A DNA stretch of 64,000 bases. Origin: Stromatinia cepivora. Lineage: Eukaryota; Ascomycota; Leotiomycetes; Helotiales; Sclerotiniaceae. Location: the NCBI GenBank assembly GCA_014898415.1, contig RCTD01000013.1, positions 1,302,001 through 1,366,000 on the forward strand, read 5' to 3'. Below, piece by piece: positions 35,803 through 47,552 of this stretch; the first letter of the stretch is position 1; each line of letters begins with the position of its first letter. A program made the translations under genes and the position numbers. A model generated the notes under the pieces. That model saw only the letters and a list, made by a program, of their open reading frames with translations. It had not been told where the DNA came from and made no database searches.

Positions 35803-36033
35803 CTATTCTGAATTATTAATTATATTAATAGGTGGAAATGATTCGAGTATTTGATCAGAAAGAGGATCATCATATACTTTGTATAATTGATCTAAAAGGA
35901 AAATAGGATGAATTTTCATTATAATCGGGAGTTCGAGCTTAAAAAAGCTCCCAGATCGATTAATAATCTTGAATCTTCCTTGAATTGGGAAGTTCAATTT
36001 TTTGGATGGTCTTTGGGTAAGATAACTCTTCAT
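35803..36033 (-). pseudogene. Gypsy integrase C-terminal fragment
   Basis: The frame reads RPSKKLNFPIQGRFKIINR, then FKLELPIIMKIHPIFLLDQL and YKVYDDPL. This is the typical region after the integrase core (RPSKKLD---GPFKI---...LELP--M-IHPVFHVSLLEPY). It is a remnant, with the upstream core destroyed by stops. Confidence 0.85.
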
Positions 36034-37439
36034 ATTGAATTATATATAATCTCCGATATCGAAATCGACTTTATGTTGATAAACATTTATGGATTTCGAT
36101 ATTTTGATTTGGGTATACAATAGACCTTCTTTTGTTTATACAAAAGCTAATCTATTGTATTCTATATATATACAGGTATTATACATATTCATATTGTTTA
36201 TTAACTTATAAACGTTTTCCTTCCATTCCTATACATGTTTCGGTGCATACTTATATAAGGTTTTGTAGGGTATGAACCCTCCTAAAGAATTGTATGGAAG
36301 AGTAAATTGCGTGTAATCCATTATAGGTAGGAATTCTGATCAATCGTTTTGATAATAGTTAATAAACGGTTTTAATCATTGTTGAAGGTATTGATTATAA
36401 ATCTCAATTTGATTATCGGTTTAGGGATGGTGAACAGTGGATAATTTGAAATCGATTCCTAGGATTTGGCTGAATTCCTTTCAGAATTGTAATATGAATT
36501 AAGGGCCGCAATCCGATATTATAGTGTTAGGGGGATTATAATATTGATATATATAATAAAGATATAATTATATTTGAGTTTGAGTATTGATTGATTTATG
36601 ATAAGATATAGAGATAATTTGCTTTGTTAATCAATTAATAATAATTAAAACATTGTCATATTTGTATTTATCCTTATTAAAGCTGCAATAATCCATAATG
36701 ATATATTATCATACTTGATTAGGAATTGAAAGTAGATGTAATAAATCGGGGGTACAATTGTGTAGAATAGAATTATATTTGTAGACATAATAATTATATA
36801 TATATCTGACTATAATATTGTGTATTCTGGATTAGTAATATTGTTGAAATAATAAAAGATAGGTTTTACTTATATCAAAATGAATAATGAAAACGGAATT
36901 ATAAACTTCACGAATCAAATAAATTCAAAAGTTATCGATATCAGGCACCATTAGATGATTATTATAAAGCAAAAGGTCATTTTGGAGTAATATATACTTA
37001 TAATCTTGGGTAGCTTGTATTCTGAGTATTAATAAGCTATCTATAATTTTATTTGCTTCGATAATACAGTTAACTAGATCGAATCGAGGAGCGATTTCAT
37101 TCAAATCGATATTAGTAATCATTATTTCGTCTGGATGATACTTTCGTAAGGCTTTTCTTATAATTTCAATATCAACTTGATTATCTTTAATAAGCTACTG
37201 GAGGCGATTCTTCTTTTTAATATAATTCTGAAGATCCAACTCATCGATCCAATGGGTTAAAGTGTTGATGAAAGAATTATCTTTTTTAGGGTGATATATA
37301 ATAATAAAGTTATAATCAACTAGAACTTTTGTTTAACGAGTTTGTCGAATATTAAAAGTCTTGATAATCATAAAATATTCGAGGGCCTTATAATCGATAT
37401 AAACCTTGATTTTATATAATGAGCCAATAAGTTCCGTTT

Positions 37440-38330
37440 TCTAATGGTTGAAAGATCGAATGATTGATAGCATTTCCTTATTATAAATTTTATAGTTTAA
37501 TTCAGCAGCAATTATAATCTTAGAGAAATAAGTTACAGGAAATCAATCTTCACCATATTATTATAATAATATATTAACAATTATTCCATCAGATATATCT
37601 GTTTCGAATATATAGGGGAGTCAGTAATTATAATATTACAGAAACGGAACGAAGATAAGCTTTTTCTTCAAGATATTGAATACATTTTGGTATACTTTGT
37701 TGAATACAAATTTAACATTTGTTTTAATGAGTTCATTAAAAGGTTTCGTTATTATACTGTAGTCCTTAATGAACCATCGATAAAAATTGCAAAAATTAAA
37801 GAATGATTGAATCCCTTTCACTATTATCGGAAAGGTCCAATTCTCAACTACCTCAATCTTTTCAGGATCCATTTTTATTTTTTTAATAAAAATAATAAAG
37901 TCTAAATATTTGATACATATAATATTGAATTCACATTTCTTGAGATCCGTTTGTAGACCAACGGTTTCTAATCGTTCGAAAATTAGTTTAACATAAATTT
38001 GATACTCTTTTTTGTTCTCGAAATAGATTAGAATATCATCGAGGTATATTATACAGAAGATGTCTAAATAATCGAATAGAATATTATTTATATAATATTA
38101 ATAGGTTATGGGATTATTCGTTAATCCGAATAATATAACCTTGCATTTATATGATCTATATCAGGTTCGGAAGGTAATATACTCTTCCGAAACAGGATCC
38201 ATTCTTATACAATGGAAAGCTTGACGAATATCGAGTTTGGTAAAGACCTTAGTATCGGAAAGCCGAGAAAACATTTCGTCGATCAAAGGAAAGGGATATC
38301 GATTTTTATATATTAAAAAGTTCAATAATC
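37440..38330 (-). pseudogene. Gypsy reverse transcriptase / RNase H remnant
   Basis: Broken frames on the minus strand give IIYLDDILIYFENKKEYQIY (catalytic YLDD at 38046-38035), then LETVGLQTDLKKCEF. At 37872-37636 the frame reads MDPEKIEVVENWTFPIIVKG, then SFFNFCNFYRWFIKDYSIIT. Further on, ETDISDGIIVNIL and AAELNYKIYNKEM mark RNase H. The order and motifs are those of Ty3/Gypsy elements. Stops every few dozen codons rule out activity. Confidence 0.9.
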
Positions 38331-39180
38331 TAAAGTTTATATAAAACCTTAAATTGTTATTGAGTTTTTTGATAAATAGAATGAATGCAATATAAGAAAT
38401 TTAATTGGATTTAATAAAACCTTTACTAAAATTATCTATAATATATTCTTTAATGATTTCCAATTGTTCTAGGGATATTTTGTAAAACAGGTTATAACAC
38501 AAAACTTATTCTCCTTCGCCTTCCAATATGATTTTATAATTATAAGATTAATTAGAAAGCAAAATATTTGATTTATACTTGGAAAAAACTCAATAATATT
38601 ATCGATATTCAAATGATATTTCAGGTTCTAAATCGATTTTGGTTAATACTCGATCGAGTTTCTTTCGAACTTTTATATTCTTGAATTCGATTAGGGCAAT
38701 CAATATTTTCTCTTCTGTATATCATTCGTTTCATCAGAAATCTATTATATTATCAAGTTTTTTCAAAGTAATAATAAAGAGTTCAATTTGTTTATCTCTC
38801 TTATATTCTAATTGAAACTTATCGGATTTGAATATACATAAATCGAGGATTTCGGATGATATATAAAGGAGACATTTATAGATCTGTAATAATAATATAA
38901 TTAATTGAGAAAGAGATGAATTGAATTTAAAAGGAATCGGGATTTTTTCCTTTTCAATAAGAATCTATATTATATTTATATTTAAAGATTCTTGTTGTAT
39001 ATTATTAATTACAATTGATCTATTCAATTATGAATTTCTTTGATTTCAATATTCTTCGAATTGATTATTTCGTTGATCAACATTTTATTGGATTAATCAA
39101 TCGATCTTCTATTTACAAAAAAATGATTAAATAATAAAGAGATTATTCAAATAGGAAATAATATAGAGTCTCTCTTTAGA

Positions 39181-39417
39181 TCATTCAAAATATCTATTAA
39201 AGCAATCGAATTTCACTTGAATCTCTGATAACCAAAGTCTACCTAAAATAATACTATAACTCTTTAATTCAATAATAAAGAAAAGGACAAAAAATTGTTC
39301 ACAACCATCGATCGTTAAATTAAGGAATATAAAGTAAATAATGATATGGCCTTGTATATCATTATACCCTTTAATTTCAATTGAAGCTTCAAACAATATA
39401 ATTCTAAATTTAAACAT
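39181..39417 (-). pseudogene. Retropepsin-like fragment of the Gypsy element
   Basis: The frame ends with FIIELKSYSIILGRLWLSEIQVKFDC, matching the conserved (Y/S)(D/S)(M/I)ILGRPWL block at the end of Gypsy aspartic protease domains. The catalytic DTG/DSG is not cleanly readable: just upstream, at about 39460-39480, the minus strand reads like IDFGANGFAFI, a DSGA-like motif with F for S. Confidence 0.7.
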
Positions 39418-41336
39418 AGGAAATAAACAAATAAAGAATATGGTATTAATAAAAGCGAATCCATTTGCTCCAAAATCAATAAGTACTCTTGATCAATAAA
39501 TATAACCATTTTTCGAAAGGTTATAGAGGAGAATGAATATTTCTTCTTCTATAAGCTTAATTAAATCAAGAAATCTTATATCCCATATAATGCTTAGAAT
39601 AGAAACAGAATCTAAACATTTAGTTTTAAACACTTTTCTTTTTCTAAATAGATATTCTGTATAACTTCAACTATAACTTCTGAATTGAAGTCTTCTTCGG
39701 CATCCCGATATTTTTCGAATTCTTCTGCTTTTTTTTGTACCATCTCGATCTCATTGAGATTATCAATACAAGACATCAACGTACATACTACTCCAGAAGA
39801 AGAAAAGAACAACAAGCATTTGAAATTCGAATAATTATTGAATACAATAGGGCCGATATATCCAAAAGGAGTATTTCAGAGTGGAAATAGTTTCAGGAAT
39901 ATAGAGATTTCAAAATTGGAGCTGTTAGAGCTTCGAAAGGGTTGTAAAGGGTTTGTAATAACCATTGATTTACAAATAATTATAAGGGCTTCTCGATCAA
40001 CACAATATCGGTTTTGTTCTTATAATGAAATTTTATTTTGATTTATTCTAATAAATATATTTATAAATTCTTCTATAATCTTACAATCCTTAATGGATAT
40101 TACTACCACTTGTAAAAGAAAATCGGAAATCTTCCATTCGAAATCCCTAAATAAAACCTTATCATCAATAATCTCCATTTAGGTAACAAATAATCTGAAC
40201 TTCCTATACCATTCTAAGAAATTGCTATATCGAATTATATTAAATATGATCTATATCTTGTATTGAGAACAAGTATCATCAATTTCGGCCGGGTTCCAAT
40301 AGATTATTACAAGCTATTCAACCAATTCGAATACCGTGAATCGGAGCATTTGTATATAAAAAATATAACAATATACTTGTGTTTCTGATTCGATTTGATC
40401 GATTATATATACACAACATTATATTTCATTTTTAAGTAATATAGTATACAACTCGAATCGTTCTATAATCAATAATTACCATAAATTAATTTTAGATTCA
40501 ATATTATCGTTAAGTTTAATAATAAGATTTGTGGGTTTTGATATATAAATATCTTACTGCGAATTGTGATTGGTGCGGGAATACGATTTTGACCGATTAG
40601 ATTTATTTCTTGAATAAGGGGACCCTTGATTATTAAATAAATCGTCATTTTCTGAAAGGGAAGGAGAATCCTCGAAAAACCCCTAATGATCAAATCGTTT
40701 AATCAAAGTTTTTTTTCTTTGATTTCGGGATCTTTGGATTTGCTTAGATAAAGATCCTTGAATTTCGATTAAAGGAATAAAAGGAATCCCAGGTATTGCT
40801 ATTAACCTGGATACTTATATAAACATTATTTAAAATTCAAAAGAAGATTGTACTATTACAGAACTCGTCGTCACCATAGCTTTCAATTATCGATTCTCCT
40901 CTTTCAAACTTATAACCATTATATAGAAATCTTGTAATTGTAATAATAATTCGGAAGAAACAATTGAACCACTAGGAACATCGATTTTATACATTGGAAT
41001 CTTCTCTTTACCAATCTTTTTTCTTTCAATAATAACGTTATCCAATCTTATATTCATATTTTCTTCGAAAAGTTATTGAAATAATTGAAGAGAAAGAAAG
41101 GGTTCCTCAAAATATATTTTCGAAAATTCAGAGTATATAAAAGAAGGAATTCGTTACATTATAAAAGTGATAGTACATTTCTAAAGATGTTTATATTTTC
41201 ATTAATTAAATCGGAATAAATCTTCTTCCTCTAAATATAACGTTTATAAAAGTTCACCTAAGAAGGTATTATTAAAATAAAATATTATTTGGGAGGCTAT
41301 TAGATAGCCGGATGCTTGTAAATGAATTGTAGATAA

Positions 41337-41618
41337 TGTAACACACAAAAACCGTAGTAGAATTGAATAAACAGGATCAATTATATTCTTTAGAATCTAT
41401 AATTGAAGAATTATGACTTGTAAAGAACGATTAGATATATATACACAAATACCCATTTATGGGCTGCAGGGTTATATATAAGCATTATTAGGGTTACCAT
41501 TTTACTATACTAAATCGTATGAATCGTAACGCATACGCACAGATGATCAGCTCATAAATTGATATAGGAGATAAGAGGTATCACGTGGTTAGCCTCCTGT
41601 GGTTCACGATTCGTGACA
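41337..41618 (-). repeat. LTR (5' LTR in element orientation)
   Basis: 282 bp partner of 34574-34855. In its right half this copy keeps more CG/GC bases (ACGCATACGC, CACGTGG) where the other has TA. Confidence 0.93.
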
Positions 41619-41623
41619 AAAAC
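41619..41623. repeat. AAAAC target-site duplication
   Basis: Partner of 34569-34573. Confidence 0.85.
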
Positions 41624-41802
41624 ATTCTATTTTTTTATATTCTATTATTCAAAATTTTGGTATAAAAATCAATAATAATATTCAAATATTACCATTCATT
41701 TACTACCATTGAAAATTCTGTTAAACAGAAAAATGATCGATATTCAAATACTACATTTTCAGTATTATAAGTAATAATATTTTTTGGCTGCCAAACGAGC
41801 CC

Positions 41803-41805
41803 TTA
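41803..41805. repeat. TTA target-site duplication (right)
   Basis: Partner of the TTA at 34234-34236. Confidence 0.75.
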
Positions 41806-42769
41806 TTCATCGACACGCCGGGCTCCAAGCATCTTTACATCTGAACTTTCCAACCCCAGAATTTCTCCTTGGGCACTAATAAACTTTGCAACGAATCAAA
41901 ATACAAAATCTTGCTAGCCAGTATTGATAGATCATTTCGCGAATCCCGAAAAGGTTTAAAGGTCGAATCATCGCTGTCGAGCATTTTGTCTTCTGCCACA
42001 TCCCCGCTATCCTTTGGGTACAATCATCACTTTAAGCCATGCCATGCGTGCTTTACCAGACGATGAGTCCGGGAGCCATGTAACTTTGAGGACTGTTGGG
42101 ATGACGGCTGAGCGATAAGTCAGGTAGAGAAGCCCGAATTTCTTCCTTCCGGTACATTTGAAATGACGATGACGACGGAAACCAGGTGGCCTTTTGTTGC
42201 GGCTCAACGGTTCGCTAGTTCGCGGGGACTTTTTGCGAATTATGCTGGATATCGCTTGCCAGCGGAACATCTCATTTCATCAGTGCCAGCTCAGAAATTA
42301 ACAAATCCAGTAGGAAGGAACCAAGAATCAAAGTATCACGGGATTTGACTTTTAGTCTCACTAAAAGCCAACTAAGGGTAAGGCTAATCGTTAGCTTCCA
42401 CGCCCAAAATTTTTACCATATAAAAGTACTGATCTTGCTCACAACTCAATCCATATTTCTCAATAGAATCCGACCTACACAAATATCATCATTCGATCTC
42501 GATTGATATCTCTCAATTTCAGCCGGTACAATTTAAACTACCATTAGCTGAACCCAAATTTCATCTCTCATTAAAACCGATACGACATTTCAATTTTCTA
42601 TCCAACACCCTCGTCACTGTTCTCATAATGGCAGGCATTTTCACACGCTTCACCAAGCTTTTATCGTCACAAATAAACTTCCATCATCACAAATAGACTT
42701 TCATCATCGCGGTATAAACCTTCCTCGATATAGTAATATTCAGCATTCAAATTTCAACGAAGTTGAAGA
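41806..42769. other. Region between transposon and SAM-like gene
   Basis: GC content returns to normal here. Minus-strand frames at 41835-42023 and 42007-42270 overlap out of phase and look moderately protein-like, but match no family I know. A short upstream ORF (ATG at 42628) lies in the probable leader of the next gene. Confidence 0.4.
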
Positions 42770-43387
42770 ATGCTCAGGCAGGAGCTCCACGATATCGAAG
42801 GGCTATCCGACACCGATTTGTCAGAAGACAATTGTAGGATCACCGACTGCCGGGAGTTAATTATGTCGACAATCACCGCCACAATTCCAAGATTCGATTG
42901 CGATTTCGAACAGACACAGGAATGGCTCGCTTTGTATTTAGAAAAAGTAATGCATCGCAGTCCAGAGTTTTCAAGAAAGATGGCCGAAAATTATGTCGGA
43001 ACTGGAATTGGCTTGTATGGTTTGACAAAGGAAGACTGGCTTGAAACGTTTCCGAAGAAAGTCTATGGTTCCCATATCCATAGCTATATCAAGCGTATTT
43101 TGGAAAAGGAAGAAAATCTCGCAATCGCAGCTATACCAGTAAGCAACATCTTTCCGTCCAAATTACTACGTCGAAAGCCAAACTAACATCACTATAGTTA
43201 TCAGCATACTTTGACATCCTCGATCGGTTCTCGATCAAAACCTAGACTTCAAATTCTGGAATACAATAAAGATACCAAAGTACTTCCCCCTCCCACGTTT
43301 ACCGAGGACCTCCTTTTGAACGGACATGCCTATTTTGCCTTTTTTCTGGCTACCTACCTCTTGGAGCCTATTTCTCGCAAACCATAG
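42770..43387 (+). CDS. Small SAM-like domain protein with a C-terminal membrane segment
   Basis: Two exons: 42770-43138 and 43205-43387, giving 183 aa. The intron starts GTAAGC, has a CTAAC branch site and ends TTATCAG. An alternative ATAG acceptor seven bases earlier would stop after 15 codons. Residues about 52-115 look like a SAM-type five-helix fold (QEWLALYLEKVMHRSPEFSR, then NYVGTGIGLYGLTKEDWLET, then HIHSYIKRIL). The second exon ends with a hydrophobic helix, LNGHAYFAFFLATYLLEP. Directly after the stop (43385-43387) another frame continues with a second hydrophobic stretch (KLWYLMFLSVGVYYGLV) to 43509, so the original product may have had two membrane segments. I do not know the function. 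SAM-like domains usually mediate protein contacts. Confidence 0.55.
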
Positions 43388-44806
43388 GTATCCTGGATTT
43401 TCGAAGTTATGGTATCTGATGTTTTTAAGTGTAGGCGTTTACTATGGCTTGGTTCGGGGTGCGCAACAAGCCAGATACAAAAGAGAGATGAATAGGGTTA
43501 GGATATAGGATAGGATATGCATGAGGGCAAATATTCATATCCATCAATTAATTACAATTTGGGTTGGGAAGAAGGGGGGTTAATTAATGGCGTATATATA
43601 TGGTGAAGCGTTCATACTTCATGATGAATAGAGGTTTACCTTTGAAGACTTGGTTTAAATGAATTTCTATTTTTATATCAAATTCGATTGTTTTTGAAAA
43701 TATATTGATTGATAATGACTATTTTGACGTTATAGAATATCAATATATCCTACGGTAATATAGTCTACCAAAAAGTAGAAATCCATTAATGTGATTCTAA
43801 AAATAGAAAAAAAGAGGAATAGAATAAGTGTTTGAGATGAGATTTATACTACAGAATTAACTATAAATTTCATTTCTATACTAAATATCTTTCCCCTATC
43901 TTGTTTTCATAAAGAAAGTACTATAGAAGAAGTTTAATAGGAAATAATAAAAGTTGTAATATAAGCACCATCATCACCACCATTGATGTATCACAGTGGA
44001 CAATCATATAGTAGTGGCTTAACAAGCTTCACTATTTTATTAAATTCTATATGCATGAACTGAAAGGAAAACCTTGGATCAAATAACTAAATTTTTTAAA
44101 TGCAGCCAGCTATGCGGGAAGTCAAGCAGCCTAGATATAAATCACTAACCAGATTGAAATAGATCCCCTATTAATTCTTATAATGATTTTGATTATCCGA
44201 ATTCCGATCAGACACTCCCGTCGCAAGTAACATTGAGCTTTTCCGTAGTTGATGCATGCTTCTTCCTGTAATGAGTCGCGATATCTTTTGTAAATTCCGT
44301 ACTCCATAGCGTCAAATTTAAAACAAGGCTTTTAGAAATCCAGCCAAATATAGCGCCAGAATCAAGTTGAGTGAAATCCTCATCAGAGGAATCTTTTAAA
44401 AAAGCTGTTTAATAAACAGCAAGCAACGCGAATGGGTATCTAATCTGACATAACATCTATGATGTAAAGAAATATGCCTTTTTGAAAATATGAAAGGTGT
44501 GACCGAAAGTCGAGGGCGTGAAATTTGAGAGACAGGTGTAGATTTTGGGTGTGAGAAAGTGGTGGAGGTAGAGAAGCTTAGGTTCAGGATGCTCATTAAG
44601 AATGTTATGATGTGAGAGCACTGGTTGTATAAAGGGGTATAAGGCATTAGGCGGAAGAAAATGTGGAAATGTAGACGCTAATGGATGTGACAATTCTCGT
44701 TAGCGATGACATTGGTGAATGATTCGCGAGACTTGAATGATGACCAGGCAAAGTTCGAAGTACTGAAAAGGCTTCCACATCGCGTGGGAAGATAATGATC
44801 ATCGAT
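43388..44806. other. 1.4 kb AT-rich spacer
   Basis: Apart from the out-of-frame extension of the SAM-like gene (to 43509), only short frames without features are seen. The minus-strand frames at 44396-44693 are Ser/Pro/His-rich and probably chance. Confidence 0.45.
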
Positions 44807-45833
44807 CTAATCCTTCTTCTTTACATTCTCATGCTGTGTCTCATCGTCGACGTCTTTCATCTCCTCATCTGAGACTTCCTGATCATCTTCACCCCAGTTC
44901 TCTGCGAATTGACTGTTTAAATAGGCATCGTAACCACCGGATGCGCGTATTTGTGATGCTTCTATAGCTTGTGCCATCCAGTCTGAATCGAATCTTCCGT
45001 AGGTCCCATCTGACTTAAATTCTGCGACTGTAGTTGCAACTTCATTTGCAGTCATCTGGTCGAAAGGGTATGGTTCACCTTGGTCGACCATAGTTTGCTT
45101 TGCCATTGGGTGGGTAAGAACCGCCTAGCGAATCTTAGTGAAAATTGGAAACTAGTAAACAAAACACTTACCTTAATTTTTGCATCTTCTTTGAAGATGG
45201 GTGACTTGAAGTCAGATAGTAATTGGTCAACATCCGCATATTTGTCAGACTTTGACTTCTTGCGAGCACCACCAGCTGCACCACCACGACGCCTCTTTGG
45301 GCCTCCTCCACGGAGGTAGACCTTCTCAGCTAAGCTACCACCACGGAGATGAGGAGCTACTTTCTTGATGGTTGGGTTCTCTTCTCCTGTAGTGAAAGAA
45401 GCTTTTGGAAGATGGGATTCTCGTCTGGTTGCCGTGCGAGGGGTATTAAATGGCGTTGGGACGTATGCTCTATCCGAACAGGAGGAAATCATGAAGTGAG
45501 TGCTAAGTGGTTTCTCAACAGGCAATTGGTCCCTCTCCCTGGTAGGAGCCAGGTTCATCTCCTGAAATTAGATGTCAGCAAAAGATCCAGATCTTTGACA
45601 CGTGATTAGATGAATCAAACATTACTTACTGGTCGTGCTGCCATCTGGTATGGGGCGATTGGATCCAGCATCCCAATGGCCTCGTTGTAAGCGTCCGAAG
45701 AAGCTTCTGACACCAGAATTGGTGTCACTACTGCCGCGGTCTGGGGATTAATTCCAGAATCCGCGGTCCCCAGAACAGGCGAGCTCGGTGGAGCTGCCGT
45801 CACCGGAGCAAGGGGTGCACTATCCACAGCCAT
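44807..45833 (-). CDS. Putative ASX/DEUBAD-like domain protein
   Basis: Three exons: 45833-45630, 45561-45172 and 45124-44807, giving 303 aa with canonical introns. The N-terminal 150 residues are disordered, Ala/Pro/Thr-rich, and lead to an Arg/Gly/Lys-rich patch (LRGGGPKRRRGGAAGGARKK) that looks nuclear. From about 160 a folded-looking segment spans the second intron: KYADVDQLLSDFKSPIFKED AKIK | AVLTHPMA, then YGRFDSDWMAQAIEASQIRA. This resembles the fungal Asx-homology (DEUBAD) pattern, in which an LL-(D/S)-KS-I start is followed by a G-(Y/F)D--W---A---- helix. The end is acidic (DDQEVSDEEMKDVDDE). DEUBAD proteins activate or inhibit ubiquitin C-terminal hydrolases, often on chromatin. The family assignment is tentative. 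Confidence 0.62.
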
Positions 45834-46486
45834 CAGAAACAGGGTAAGAAAATGGTTTTGGGGTGGAGGAAATTGGGAGAGGAAGAGGAAGAAGCAGTCC
45901 AGTAGATGATATAATAAAATCCTCTCTTCAAGAACGAGGGTCACAAAGGTCATAAACGAAGGGGTTTTCTTTCTGGAAAGAATGTGGATTTGAAAGAAGA
46001 AGAAAATCTCCAATCTGAAAAAGTTCTGGTGTGAATGTTGAAGAAAGCAAACAGAAACTCACCAAAATGTTCTTTTGAGAACATAAATATCTATTTCAAG
46101 TCTTCTATCCTGAATTTGGTGCATCATTGGTAGCCTTGTACTATAAGGGGTAAGGTATCATATCGGGGCTCGGATTAAGTTTATCCGGACCAGGATCATG
46201 AACATGGATATGAATTTACTGGAAATCAAATGGAACAGCTTTCGAATTCAGTTGAAGTGAGATACTTGGTAGTTTGAAATAAGCTATTCCTTTTGGACAC
46301 TTCCACCTCTTCTAACAAAAAATTTGTCAATTTCATTTTTCGGAAGACTTCTTTCTCTCTGGTATTCGAAATACCGAATCAATACCTCCACAAGATCTGC
46401 GATACATGAATAAATATAATACCCTACAAGTTCGATAAACATACCACGAGGAGCTTCAGATACAACTTCAGATACAAACAGATAAG
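45834..46486. promoter_or_regulatory. Divergent intergenic region ASX-like / SEC22
   Basis: 653 bp between two outward-facing starts. A minus-strand hydrophobic frame upstream of 45833 is in frame with the ASX-like start but looks like leader. No specific motif was assigned. Confidence 0.35.
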
Positions 46487-47552
46487 ATGATTAGATCCAC
46501 ACAAATTGCCAGGCTGGATGGTATGATTGTCCATTTTGCCCTCTGGACTACAGCTAATCTCGTCATATAGGCCTTATGTTGTGCGCCTCAGTTGATGATG
46601 AGCAGGTGCGCAAGTTGTTCCTATGTTGATCGCTGCGAAGCTGACTTAAGTACCTCCCAGACCGAAACTTCTCTGGCAGAGATCAAGTCGCAAGTCAAGA
46701 TGGTTCTCCGAAAAATGAATCGAAATTCCGCCGAACAAGCCACTCTCGATAGTGGTCCATATACTATGCAGTACGTTCCACAAACCCAATATCCTTGAGT
46801 CTGGTTGGATGAATCGTATCCTTGGTTGATTCTATAGCTCTTGCTGTGGGTGCAGCATGGGCTAGAACCATGAGACTTTGTACCCAGAGCTCACGAAGTG
46901 GAATGGCAAGGAATAATATGCAAGTGCAGATCTGGAATTCTACTGCAATCTGAAAGTGGTATACAAACAGCGAATTGCCAAATTTCTGCGCCCGGCTTAT
47001 CTCCTGATATTTCTTCTACAATTAATCAGCAACTGGATTTTAAGCTTGGACATGTCATCCCATACCATTCTAACGTATCATAGTTACATGATTGCCAATG
47101 ACATCGTTTTCCTCTGCATCTGCGAACGCTCATATCCACGGAAGCTTGCATTCACCTATCTCTCTGATCTTTGCACTGAATTCAACACCACATACCCAGC
47201 CACTCAAGTACACTCGCCAACTTTACGACCATATGCATTTATGGATTTCGATACTTTCATTTCGCGGACGAAATCCACATACTCCGATACACGAGCAACT
47301 CAGAACCTTGACAAGCTCAATGATGAACTTCGAGATGTTACTAAAGTCATGACCAAGAACATCGAGGATTTGCTTTATAGAGGAGACAATCTGGAGCGTA
47401 TGGGTGAGGTTAGCAGCAGACTGAGAGAAGATAGCAAGAAATATCGCAAAGCAGCGGTAAGAATCAACTGGGAGCTGATGTTGAAACAATATGGACCGAT
47501 TGGCGGGCTTGGACTCTTCATGATAATCTTCATCTGGTGGAGATTCTTCTGA
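46487..47552 (+). CDS. SEC22: Vesicle SNARE Sec22
   Basis: Four exons: 46487-46520, 46571-46605, 46661-46770 and 47084-47552, giving 215 aa, the normal Sec22 length. Joins read MIRSTQIARLDG | LMLCASVDDEQ | TETSLAEIKSQVKMVLRKMN and ...YTMH | YMIANDIVFLCICE. The longin domain covers about 1-125. The R-SNARE coiled coil follows (LNDELRDVTKVMTKNIEDLL YRGDNLERMGEV, with Arg of YRGDNLE at the zero layer), and the C-terminal anchor is GPIGGLGLFMIIFIWWRFF. Sec22 acts in both directions between ER and Golgi. The third intron is 313 nt, far longer than the other introns in this gene (50 and 55 nt). Confidence 0.96.
46771..47083 (+). other. Unusually long SEC22 intron (313 nt)
   Basis: Donor GTACGT, branch-like TCTAACG near the end and acceptor CATAG. 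The other introns in the gene are about 50 nt. Content is non-coding with several in-frame stops. It could hold a small RNA, but no structure was recognised. Confidence 0.7.

Larger units (their letters stand above)
34574..41618 (-). mobile_element. Complete but degraded Ty3/Gypsy LTR retrotransposon
   Basis: 7045 bp bounded by two 282-bp direct repeats that start TGT and end ACA, and flanked by AAAAC on both sides (34569-34573 and 41619-41623). The coding remains read on the minus strand in Gypsy order: gag-like region (about 39.6-41.3 kb), aspartic protease-like (39.2-39.4 kb), reverse transcriptase with YLDD (about 38.0 kb), RNase H (about 37.5 kb), integrase (about 36-37 kb) and integrase C-terminus (35.8-36.0 kb). 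Every domain is broken by stops and the DNA is extremely AT-rich. A purine-rich tract (GAAGGGAAAAG on the minus strand, 34857-34867) abuts the 3' LTR as expected. No intact primer-binding site was recognised. Confidence 0.92.
34237..41802. mobile_element. Tourist/PIF-Harbinger-like MITE interrupted by an LTR retrotransposon
   Basis: The outer ends form a terminal inverted repeat: GGGCTCGTTTGGCAGC then AAAAAATAT at 34237, and the reverse complement (ATATTTTTTGGCTGCCAAACG...) ending at 41802. The left copy lacks one C. The trinucleotide TTA flanks both sides (34234-34236 and 41803-41805), the target duplication typical of PIF/Harbinger and Tourist elements. Removing the LTR element at 34574-41618 and one AAAAC copy leaves about 516 bp of non-coding AT-rich DNA with subterminal ATTCAAATACTAC-type repeats on both sides, so it is a MITE with no transposase of its own. 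Confidence 0.82.

Noticed and set aside
41835..42270. Two overlapping minus-strand frames that look mildly protein-like
   Set aside because: They are out of phase with each other by one base and no family is recognised. This could be an old gene relic, but support is too weak to call.
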